The translations under genes were made by a program, and so were the position numbers. 6,605 nt of DNA from assembly GCA_011682665.1 (NCBI GenBank), contig JAACEG010000030.1, forward strand, positions 1 through 6,605, written 5' to 3'. The notes beneath the pieces are model-generated. The model worked only from the letters and a program-made list of their open reading frames with translations, was not told where the DNA came from and did not search any database. Source of the stretch: Lysobacteraceae bacterium (GTDB taxonomy: Bacteria > Patescibacteriota > Patescibacteriia > JAACEG01). Below, one piece after another: positions 1-5,305 of this stretch. Numbering within the stretch: position 1 is the stretch's first letter; the number at the start of each line of letters is the position of its first letter.

Positions 1-3
1 CAT
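1..3 (-). CDS. Start codon of a divergent minus-strand gene (rest outside window)
   Basis: Only the initiator ATG (CAT on the plus strand) is inside the window, so the product cannot be named. It is called a gene because three signals line up behind it on the minus strand: a perfect AAGGAGG ribosome site seven bases upstream, a perfect TATAAT -10 box, and a perfect TTGACA -35 box. This combination is very unlikely by chance in such A/T-rich DNA. The gene is divergent from the transglycosylase at 134, and the two share about 130 bases of control region. Confidence 0.75.
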
Positions 4-10
4 ATCTCTC

Positions 11-17
11 CCTCCTT
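11..17 (-). promoter_or_regulatory. Strong Shine-Dalgarno site for the minus-strand gene
   Basis: The plus strand reads CCTCCTT, which is AAGGAGG on the minus strand. It is a full match to the anti-Shine-Dalgarno tail of 16S rRNA, with seven bases between it and the ATG at 3..1, the ideal spacing. No plus-strand gene in the window has anything comparable; their upstream 20 bases are nearly pure A/T. Confidence 0.8.
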
Positions 18-39
18 AAGATCATTCTTTTAATTATTT

Positions 40-67
40 ATTATACCTTATTTTTAAATTTTGTCAA
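40..67 (-). promoter_or_regulatory. Consensus sigma-70-type promoter driving the minus-strand gene
   Basis: Read on the minus strand, bases 67..62 are TTGACA and bases 45..40 are TATAAT, both perfect consensus hexamers, separated by 16 bases (61..46). Transcription should start near base 33, giving a leader of about 30 bases that contains the AAGGAGG site at 17..11. The promoter faces left, away from the transglycosylase. It is the best promoter in the window and predicts a highly expressed gene unless it is repressed. An inverted repeat at 61-79 covers its -35 box. Confidence 0.8.
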
Positions 68-79
68 TGGCCTTGGCAA
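61..79. promoter_or_regulatory. Operator-like dyad over the divergent promoter's -35 box
   Basis: TTGTCAA (61-67) and TTGGCAA (73-79) flank a five-base spacer. The arms pair as an inverted repeat with one G-T mismatch. Because TTGNCAA is itself symmetric, they also form a direct repeat spaced 12 bases start to start, close to one helical turn. The left arm contains the -35 hexamer of the minus-strand promoter, so a protein bound here would compete with RNA polymerase. The sequence shows the symmetry only; the operator role is inferred and no regulator is identified. A clear plus-strand promoter for the gene at 134 was not found: TTGGCA at 73-78 has no -10 box at normal spacing. Confidence 0.35.
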
Positions 80-133
80 AAAATAAATAAATATGCAAAC
101 TGTAATTTTAGCAGCTGATTATTAAATAATTTT

Positions 134-1279
134 ATGAGCATAAAAATGAACAGTTCAAGTTTTGAAAACCCTTTATTAAAGTATCAAAATATTAAAAAAA
201 AGAAGAAAAATTTTGAAAAAAAGATGACAAGAAGAGATTTTTTAAAATTAGCAGGAACAACAGCCGTTGTGATGGGAGGGCCTAAAGTTTTCGCGGATTA
301 TGAAAAAATAGCTAGCTTTTTAGAAAACACGATAAAATTTTTTAAAGAAGATAATGAAGAGGATATCAGAGAAATTGAAAAAATAGAGGATATTATTCAA
401 GGTGAGGAAAAAGAATTAGCTCCTGAAGAACAACAAGAGCAGGAAGATTATAAAAATATTAATGAAATTTTTAGAATGGGGCTTAATGAACCGATTGAAA
501 TTAATATAAAGAATTCTTTAATAACGCAAGAATATTGGGAGAAACAGCATAGTGAAAATCCCAAATATGTAAATAGTTTCAAGGTAGCTTTCAAGAGAAT
601 GAAAAAGTACGAAGATAGTTTAAGAAAAATTTTTAGGGAAGAGGGAACGCCGGAAAAATTTATGTATTTAGCTATTCCCGAAAGCTATTGGAATTGGGAA
701 AAAAGGCCTGGTAAAAAAGCCAAGGGGCCTTATCAGTTTACCAAAAGAACCGGGCGAAAATTTGGCTTGAAAATCAATAGAAAAATTGACGAGAGATTTG
801 ATCCCTTGAAAAGCGGCAGAGCTTGCGCTAAATATTTAAAATATCTTTATGATAAAACGGGAAATTGGGACATTGCTTTAGCTGGTTATAATGGCAGTCT
901 TATTTGGGATTATTTAAGAGAGGAAAAAGAAGACAAAAGTTATGAGAAATTTTTGGCTTATATAGAGAGCAGGGCAAGAAAAGATAAAGAAGAAATTTTA
1001 GAAAATAAATTTTTTTCTTATTATGTTAGGAGAAAAGAGACAGTTTGGAGAATATCCAATCGTTTTAAAGTTAGTATGGAGGAGTTAAAAAAAATTAACA
1101 ATATTGGACAGAATAATAAAATAAAAACAGGGCAAAAATTAAAAATTCCTATTAAAGATAAGAGAGCAGTTGAAAAAATTTATACGGTCAAAATGTCTAA
1201 ATATGTAGAAAATTTAAATTATCCGCCGAAGTTCAACGCCATAATAAAATTAATAAATGATGGTTTTGTAAAACACTAA
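134..1279 (+). CDS. Tat-signal lytic transglycosylase (MltD-like SLT domain) with C-terminal LysM
   Basis: Predicted to cleave the MurNAc-GlcNAc bond of peptidoglycan by lytic (1,6-anhydro-forming) chemistry outside the membrane. Residues 31-54 resemble a twin-arginine signal: TRRDFLK (R33, R34), a short hydrophobic stretch, and a VFA cleavage-like site before D55. Residues 72-106 are a very acidic linker. The SLT domain (about 172-260) has the catalytic glutamate E183 in PESYW, then GPYQF (198-202), TGRKFGL (206-212) and ALAGYNGS (248-255), in the order and spacing of family 1 MltD-type enzymes. A LysM domain (296-339, starting YYVRRKETVWRI) should bind glycan. The start is uncertain: ATG at 134 gives 30 extra Lys-rich residues, while ATG at 224 begins exactly at the Tat motif. 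Neither has a Shine-Dalgarno site. The FemAB gene follows after 10 bases, suggesting an operon. The enzyme class is secure; export by Tat is inferred. Confidence 0.88.
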   Translation: MSIKMNSSSFENPLLKYQNIKKKKKNFEKKMTRRDFLKLAGTTAVVMGGPKVFADYEKIASFLENTIKFFKEDNEEDIREIEKIEDIIQGEEKELAPEEQQEQEDYKNINEIFRMGLNEPIEINIKNSLITQEYWEKQHSENPKYVNSFKVAFKRMKKYEDSLRKIFREEGTPEKFMYLAIPESYWNWEKRPGKKAKGPYQFTKRTGRKFGLKINRKIDERFDPLKSGRACAKYLKYLYDKTGNWDIALAGYNGSLIWDYLREEKEDKSYEKFLAYIESRARKDKEEILENKFFSYYVRRKETVWRISNRFKVSMEELKKINNIGQNNKIKTGQKLKIPIKDKRAVEKIYTVKMSKYVENLNYPPKFNAIIKLINDGFVKH

Positions 1280-1289
1280 TAATTTTAAA

Positions 1290-2375
1290 ATGAATATATT
1301 ATATTTTAAAAAAAATGAAAAAGAAAAGTGGAATAATTTTGTTGCTAAAAATTCTCAGGATGGAGGGCTTTTACAATCTTGGGAATGGGGAGATTTCCAA
1401 AAAGCTTTAGGCAAAAAGATTTTTCGTTTTGGTATAAAAGATAAAAATGATAAAATATTAATGCTTTGTTTATCTATAAAAGATAAAATAGCTCTTAAAA
1501 AATATACAGTAGATATTTACAGAGGACCTATTATCAAATTTTCTCTCATAGATAATCGTGGGATTCAATTTTTAAATTTATTAAGTATTTTATTAGCGGA
1601 ATTAAAGAATATTGCGCAAAAAGAAAATGCTATAATGGCAAGGATAGATTTTGGGATAATCACAAATGAAAAATTTTTAGATCAAATTAGAATATTAAAA
1701 AATTCAGGAATTAGAAGATCTTATCGCGATATTCAGCCAAGATCAACTTTGATAATCAATCTTCAAAAAGATGAGGAAAAAATTTTAAAAGAAATGAAAC
1801 AAAAGCATAGGTATAATATCAGATTAGCTAAAAAAAGAGGAGTAAAAATTAAATTAGTGAATGGAAATAATTTGCTAGAAGATTTTAATGAATTTTGGAA
1901 ATTGTTAAAACACACCTCTAAGCGGGATAAATTCGCGATTCATAAAAAAGATTATTATTGGAAAATGTTGATCCAATCTAATCTTGATATTAAATTATAT
2001 CTTGCTATCTATAAAAGCAAAATTATCGCTGGAGCTATGATCGGATGCCTTGGCAATACTTGCGTTTATATGCATGGTGCTTCTGATAATATTTATCGTA
2101 ATGTTATGGCTCCTTATTTATTGCAATGGGCAGCGATAAAAGACGCTAAAAATAATGGTTTTCAATTTTATGATTTAGGAGGCGTAAAATCCGAGAAAGA
2201 AAAAAGTAACAGCCAAAATTTATGGGAGGGAATTACCCGTTTTAAAATTGGTTTCGCGCCAAATGAAAAAATAACGGAATTTTTGGGATTATGGGATATT
2301 CCAATTAGTAGATTTCAATATTCAATTTATAAATTTATCCGTAAAATTATTAAGTTTATAAATAATATGATTTAA
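1290..2375 (+). CDS. FemAB-family aminoacyltransferase (peptidoglycan bridge formation, GNAT fold)
   Basis: FemAB proteins (FemX/FemA/FemB, MurM) transfer amino acids from aminoacyl-tRNA to the stem peptide of lipid-linked peptidoglycan precursor at the inner face of the membrane. Family signatures run throughout the 361 residues: LLQSWEWGDFQKALG (27-41), RGPII (78-82), MKQKHRYNIRLAKKRGVKI (169-187), the RDKFAIH segment (212-218), YMHGAS (260-265), MAPYLLQWAAI (273-283) followed by YDLGG (294-298), and WEGITRFKIGF (312-322). These cover two GNAT-like subdomains. The coiled-coil arm of staphylococcal FemA was not evident. Length is normal for compact bacterial members. It lies 10 bases after the transglycosylase stop and is probably co-transcribed. 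Which residue it adds, and whether it uses tRNA here, cannot be told from sequence; related GNAT proteins act on other substrates. Confidence 0.88.
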   Translation: MNILYFKKNEKEKWNNFVAKNSQDGGLLQSWEWGDFQKALGKKIFRFGIKDKNDKILMLCLSIKDKIALKKYTVDIYRGPIIKFSLIDNRGIQFLNLLSILLAELKNIAQKENAIMARIDFGIITNEKFLDQIRILKNSGIRRSYRDIQPRSTLIINLQKDEEKILKEMKQKHRYNIRLAKKRGVKIKLVNGNNLLEDFNEFWKLLKHTSKRDKFAIHKKDYYWKMLIQSNLDIKLYLAIYKSKIIAGAMIGCLGNTCVYMHGASDNIYRNVMAPYLLQWAAIKDAKNNGFQFYDLGGVKSEKEKSNSQNLWEGITRFKIGFAPNEKITEFLGLWDIPISRFQYSIYKFIRKIIKFINNMI

Positions 2376-2387
2376 TTATTTAGTTTC

Positions 2388-2546
2388 CTTGGATTACGAA
2401 ATGTCATTGCGAGGAGGAACGACAAAGCAATCCCGAGAATATATCGCCAATTATTGGGCTTGCCTGCCTGCCGGCAGGCAAGCTTCGTCAGTCGCTTCGC
2501 TCCTTTCTCGCAAAAACAGCGGAATTTATGTATTTCGTAATCCAAG
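2388..2546. mobile_element. MITE-like repeat, copy A, with 15-bp perfect terminal inverted repeats
   Basis: The ends CTTGGATTACGAAAT (2388-2402) and ATTTCGTAATCCAAG (2532-2546) are exact reverse complements. Inside each end lie further partly complementary words (TTGCGAGG on the left, CTCGCAAAAA on the right), so the 159-base unit can fold into a long imperfect hairpin with a strong central stem at 2458-2483. It holds no open reading frame. A diverged relative sits at 4082-4320 with the same ends and the shared core ATCGCCAATTxTTGGG (2443-2458 here). TAGTTT occurs one to two bases outside each end (2381-2386, 2548-2553), a possible target duplication. It is richer in G/C than its surroundings and separates FemAB from the MazG-like gene. 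It is either a non-autonomous transposable element or a structured intergenic repeat; the sequence alone does not decide. Confidence 0.8.
2458..2483. repeat. G/C-rich 11-bp hairpin at the centre of repeat copy A
   Basis: GCTTGCCTGCC (2458-2468) pairs perfectly with GGCAGGCAAGC (2473-2483) around a TGCC loop. An alternative register gives a perfect 16-base palindrome centred on CCGG (2465-2480). No T-run follows, so it is not a classical intrinsic terminator, although such a stable stem could slow polymerase or protect mRNA ends. It is absent from the related copy at 4082-4320, so it looks like a variable insert in the repeat core. Confidence 0.8.
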
Positions 2547-2589
2547 ATAGTTTATAAATTTTTTTATAAATTTCTATATATTTAAATTT

Positions 2590-2949
2590 ATGCAAAAAGA
2601 ATTAAAATTAGTGGAAGAATTTCACAAAAAATTTAGAGCGCTTATAGGAAATGAACCGCAGAATATTCCTAAAGATAGAATTAAATTGCGTTTTGAGTTA
2701 ATGAAAGAAGAAGTGGATGAGTATTTTCAAGGAGCTTCTAAAAAAGATATTGAAAATGTAGCTAAAGAATTAGCTGATATTTTATATGCGGTTTATGGGA
2801 CTATTATAGAGCATGGTTTGCAATATAGATTTGAAGAAATTTTTACTGAAGTCCATCGTTCGCATATGAGCAAAGATTATAGTCAATATAAAATGATTAA
2901 AGGCAAAAGTTATTTTGAACCAGATTTAAAAAAATTTTTTAAAAAATAA
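2590..2949 (+). CDS. MazG-like nucleoside triphosphate pyrophosphohydrolase
   Basis: A small all-alpha NTP pyrophosphohydrolase, predicted to hydrolyse a (deoxy)nucleoside triphosphate to monophosphate and pyrophosphate in the cytosol, usually for nucleotide-pool cleaning. The metal-binding motif of the MazG superfamily is present: EEVDE (E40, E41, E44) in helix two, then ELAD (E60, D63) in helix three, with a spacing typical of the EExxE...ExxD pattern. The tail EVHRSHMSK (87-95) and GKSYFEPDL (105-113) resembles the PRA-PH-like/MazG-like single-domain subgroup. At 119 residues it is a complete single domain. The substrate is unknown; phosphoribosyl-ATP hydrolysis (HisE-like) is possible but no his genes are nearby. 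The start has no Shine-Dalgarno site; a TATATT box at 2577-2582 lies only seven bases before it. The YvcK gene follows after 13 bases. Confidence 0.82.
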   Translation: MQKELKLVEEFHKKFRALIGNEPQNIPKDRIKLRFELMKEEVDEYFQGASKKDIENVAKELADILYAVYGTIIEHGLQYRFEEIFTEVHRSHMSKDYSQYKMIKGKSYFEPDLKKFFKK

Positions 2950-2962
2950 TATAATTTTATTT

Positions 2963-3946
2963 ATGAAAAATATTGTAATTATTGGCGGAGGAACTGGAAC
3001 TTTTACAGTGCTTTCAGCCTTAAAAAAATATAAAAACTTGCATTTGTCAGCCGTAGTTTCTATGGCAGACGATGGCGGATCAACTGGAAGACTTCGCGAT
3101 GAACAGGGTGTTTTACCGCCAGGTGATATTAGGCAATGTTTAGTCGCTCTCTCAGAATCAGATTTATTAATGAGAGAATTGTTTAATTATCGTTTTAAGG
3201 GAGGGTCTTTAGATGGGCATAATTTTGGAAATTTATTTATTTCAGCTTTAGAAAAAATAACCGGAAGTTTTGATAAAGCCATTGAAGCTTTAAATAAAGC
3301 ATTGAAAATCAAGGGAAAAGTTATTCCAGTTACTTTAGAAAAGATTAAGCTTTTTGCTGAGATGGAAAACGGAGATATAATAGCGGGCGAAGGCGAGATA
3401 GACACTTCTAAACTTTTAATAGTTAAAAAAGCTAAAAGATTTTTTTTAAGCCCTAAACCAAAGATTAATTTCAAAGCAAAAAAAGCGATAAGGGAAGCAG
3501 ATTTTATTATTATTGGACCAGGAGATTTGTATACTAGTTTAATCCCGAATTTTTTAGTTGAAGGAATAGTGGAGGCTATTCGTCGCTCTAAGGCAAAAAA
3601 AATATATTTATGCAATTTAATGACCAAATTCGGGCATACTGACAATTTTTGCGTTTCTGATTTTGTTAATGTGGTTGAAAAATATCTTGGAAAAGATTGT
3701 TTGAATTATGTTATTTATAATAATAAGAAACCTGATGAAAAATTAATTGAAAAATATAAAAGAAAAAAGGAATTTTTTGTTTGTTTTGACAAAAAAGTTT
3801 TGAATCAAAAAAAATATAAATCAATTGGCCGTAATTTATTAAGTAGTATAGACTATAAGCAAAATTCTGCTGATAAAATAAAAAGAACTTTAGTCAGGCA
3901 TAATTTATGTAAACTAGGCAGAATACTTTTTTCAATAATCAAATAA
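2963..3946 (+). CDS. yvcK: YvcK/CofD-family protein (gluconeogenesis factor, UPF0052)
   Basis: Member of the CofD/YvcK family with a Rossmann-like nucleotide-binding start, IGGGTGTF (7-14). Other family blocks follow in order: ADDGGSTGRLRDE (35-47), PPGDIRQCL (52-60), GHNFGNL (85-91), GPGDLYTS (185-192) and NLMTKFGHTDNF (218-229). At 327 residues it has the family's usual full length. In Bacillus, YvcK binds UDP-sugars such as UDP-GlcNAc and is needed for normal morphology and wall synthesis on gluconeogenic carbon; CofD proper makes coenzyme F420. Nothing here suggests F420 biosynthesis, so the YvcK role is favoured, by inference. It begins 13 bases after the MazG-like stop and is likely co-transcribed with it. 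The usual whiA and rapZ partners of Gram-positive bacteria are not adjacent. No intrinsic terminator follows the stop. Confidence 0.88.
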   Translation: MKNIVIIGGGTGTFTVLSALKKYKNLHLSAVVSMADDGGSTGRLRDEQGVLPPGDIRQCLVALSESDLLMRELFNYRFKGGSLDGHNFGNLFISALEKITGSFDKAIEALNKALKIKGKVIPVTLEKIKLFAEMENGDIIAGEGEIDTSKLLIVKKAKRFFLSPKPKINFKAKKAIREADFIIIGPGDLYTSLIPNFLVEGIVEAIRRSKAKKIYLCNLMTKFGHTDNFCVSDFVNVVEKYLGKDCLNYVIYNNKKPDEKLIEKYKRKKEFFVCFDKKVLNQKKYKSIGRNLLSSIDYKQNSADKIKRTLVRHNLCKLGRILFSIIK

Positions 3947-3950
3947 AGTG

Positions 3951-3959
3951 TGATATACT
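3951..3959 (+). promoter_or_regulatory. Candidate extended -10 promoter after yvcK
   Basis: TGATATACT matches the extended -10 pattern TGnTATAAT except one base. The best -35 at 17-base spacing is TTCAAT (3931-3936), only three of six matches. It lies five bases after the yvcK stop and would start a transcript near 3966, giving the gene at 4333 a leader of about 365 bases that contains the hairpin at 4022 and the repeat at 4082. In A/T-rich DNA such a match is only suggestive. Confidence 0.3.
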
Positions 3960-3998
3960 AATAAAATATAGTAGTCATATTTTAGATTCAGCCATTTG

Positions 3999-4024
3999 TT
4001 ATTATTGTATTTTATTATTGTATT
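3999..4024. repeat. Exact 13-bp tandem duplication
   Basis: TTATTATTGTATT occurs twice back to back (3999-4011 and 4012-4024) with no mismatch. The second copy runs into the left arm of the hairpin at 4022. Slippage or insertion-linked duplication would both explain it. It lies in the 386-base non-coding stretch between yvcK and the DUF916-like gene. Confidence 0.8.
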
Positions 4025-4041
4025 CCCGCTTTCGTGGGAAT
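4022..4041. repeat. REP-like hairpin, ATTCCCGC/GTGGGAAT
   Basis: ATTCCCGC (4022-4029) pairs with GTGGGAAT (4034-4041) across a TTTC loop: eight pairs, one of them G-U. The words resemble the 'attcccgctttcgcgggaat' palindromes scattered in many bacterial genomes, recalled from general knowledge and not searched. The following sequence (GGCAATAG) has no T-run, so an intrinsic terminator for yvcK is unlikely. Confidence 0.6.
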
Positions 4042-4081
4042 GGCAATAGTTAAATTTAAAGTAATACCACTATATAATTAT

Positions 4082-4320
4082 CTGGAATTACAAAATGTCT
4101 TTGCGAGGAATGAAGCGAAAGGAAACAAAGCGAAACGACGAAGACTTCCAGCAGGCAATTTCATGAATAAAATCGCCAATTTTTGGGATCGTCACTCTGC
4201 CAGGTGACTACCCATAAGGGATGGCTTCGTCTTCGTCCTTCGCCAGCTAACAGAGGCGGACTTTCTCTTAAAGACAGAATTTTGCAATAACGAAGCAAAA
4301 ATTGGTATTTCGTAATCCAA
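4082..4320. mobile_element. MITE-like repeat, copy B (diverged relative of 2388-2546)
   Basis: The right end ATTTCGTAATCCAA (4307-4320) is identical to that of copy A. The left end CTGGAATTACAAAATG (4082-4097) is the same terminal sequence with a one-base insertion and substitutions, so the inverted repeat is now imperfect. Inside, GTCTTTGCGAGGA follows the left end and ATCGCCAATTTTTGGG (4172-4187) matches copy A's core at 15 of 16 bases. Copy B is about 80 bases longer and carries different stems in its right half, for example GTCAC/GTGAC at 4191-4195 and 4204-4208. There is no credible open reading frame. It ends 12 bases before the ATG at 4333, so it forms most of the 5' region of that gene. 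The asymmetric decay suggests it is older than copy A. Confidence 0.7.
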
Positions 4321-4332
4321 AAAAACTATAAA

Positions 4333-5217
4333 ATGAAGAAAATTTTTTTTACAATTTTATTTCCTTGTTTATTTTTTTTCATTTTAACAAGCCAAGCATT
4401 AGCTGATGACTTGCTTATTTCTAATCCAGAACAAAAAATTGATCTAGTTCCTGGTGGCGCCGAACATTTTACTTTATTTGTTCAAAATAATACTAATAAT
4501 GATTTAATATTAGAAACAAAAATTAAGAGTTTTAAATTAATAGATAATAAAGAGAACATTCAGTTATTTAATGATAAGAAAAATGTTTTAGTTAATTCAT
4601 GGCTAAAACAGCAGGCAAATTCTTCTTTTAAACTATTATCAGGAGAAAGACGCCAGGTAACTTTTTTAATTTCTGTTCCGTTTAATGTTGAAAATAGAGG
4701 ATATTATGCTGCTATCTATTTTATCGGTCATTCGCAAGATAAAACAGGAAAGATTTTTGAAAGCAATAAAAGTAGAATATTATTAGGTGTTGAAGCTAAG
4801 GATAATAATCTATTACTGCGTTCTGGAAAAATAGAGGAATTAATATCCCCTAAATTTGTTTTTTATGGTCCTGTAAAATTTGTCGTGAGATTTAAAAATA
4901 ATGGAAAAATTCATTATGAAACAAATGGGCAGATTGAAATTTATAATCTTTTTAATCAAAAAGTAGCGGTTATTCCTATTAAAAAGAAAAATGTTTTACC
5001 TAATTCTTCACTTTACTTTTATAGTAATTGGAAGTGTAAATTTTTGTTTGGTAGATATTTTGTAGTGGCTAAGATGATTGATGGCGATGGAAATTCATCA
5101 GTGAAGTCTGAAAATTTTTTCGCTTTTCCTTGGAAAGAATTTTTAGAATTTACTGTAGTTCTTATTCTTATAATAATCGCTAGAAAATTAAGGATAAAAA
5201 AATTAAAATTTGAATAA
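4333..5217 (+). CDS. Secreted membrane-anchored DUF916/WxL-interacting-like protein
   Basis: Predicted cell-surface protein. Residues 1-24 are a Sec signal peptide (MKK, a Phe/Leu/Ile-rich core, cleavage after SQALA). The exported part has two beta-sandwich-like regions. The first, about 26-155, begins with NPEQKIDLVPGGAEHFTLFV and includes NRGYYAAIYF (121-130), resembling the DUF916 domain of WxL-interacting proteins. The second, about 163-262, resembles the companion DUF3324-type domain (FVVRFKNNGKIHYETNGQIE, 183-202). A hydrophobic segment (about 269-283) and a Lys/Arg-rich tail (284-291) anchor it with the C-terminus inside. In Firmicutes, such proteins bridge WxL proteins and peptidoglycan; here no WxL partner is seen and the role is unknown. 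The family call rests on pattern similarity. There is no Shine-Dalgarno site, and repeat copy B ends 12 bases before the start. Confidence 0.7.
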   Translation: MKKIFFTILFPCLFFFILTSQALADDLLISNPEQKIDLVPGGAEHFTLFVQNNTNNDLILETKIKSFKLIDNKENIQLFNDKKNVLVNSWLKQQANSSFKLLSGERRQVTFLISVPFNVENRGYYAAIYFIGHSQDKTGKIFESNKSRILLGVEAKDNNLLLRSGKIEELISPKFVFYGPVKFVVRFKNNGKIHYETNGQIEIYNLFNQKVAVIPIKKKNVLPNSSLYFYSNWKCKFLFGRYFVVAKMIDGDGNSSVKSENFFAFPWKEFLEFTVVLILIIIARKLRIKKLKFE

Positions 5218-5220
5218 TTA

Positions 5221-5305
5221 ACGTCATTCGCATATATGCGTATTAGCATTATATTATATTTTATTAATGTCATTCGCATATATTCGCGTATTAGTATTAT
5301 ATTTT
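5221..5305. repeat. Two-copy degenerate direct repeat before the M16 gene
   Basis: GTCATTCGCATATA occurs at 5223-5236 and 5269-5282, 46 bases apart, and each copy continues with CGTATTAG, a TATTATAT run and TTTTAT. Copy 1 holds a perfect 12-base palindrome, CGCATATATGCG (5229-5240); copy 2 has two extra bases and an imperfect version, and lacks five bases of the A/T run. The repeat starts three bases after the DUF916-like stop and ends at the M16 start codon, so it supplies the whole intergenic region. A TATTAT box (5295-5300) sits five bases before the ATG in copy 2. Confidence 0.75.

Noticed and set aside
3187..3645. 152-residue open frame on the minus strand
   Set aside because: It lies entirely inside yvcK, whose motifs are intact in the plus frame. 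The minus-strand translation is low-complexity Ile/Ser/Phe/Lys-rich with no family pattern and no ribosome site.
4022..4045. Intrinsic terminator after yvcK
   Set aside because: The hairpin is stable enough, but GGCAATAG follows it with no T-run, and it starts 75 bases after the stop.
4163..4207. Short open frame MNKIANFWDRHSAR in repeat copy B
   Set aside because: Only 14 codons, no ribosome site, and it spans the repeat's conserved core, which explains the sequence without coding.
2388..4320. CRISPR array or tandem regulatory array
   Set aside because: There are only two related units, more than 1.6 kb apart, of unequal length and with genes between them. No regular spacers are present.
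5019..5279. 86-residue open frame on the minus strand
   Set aside because: It overlaps the end of the DUF916-like gene and the direct repeat at 5221-5305. Its start lies in the repeat and its sequence has no recognisable motif.
5267..5305. N-terminal extension of the M16 peptidase
   Set aside because: The 13 codons are encoded by the second copy of an intergenic repeat, whose first copy has no coding role. The M16 fold begins normally at the ATG at 5306.
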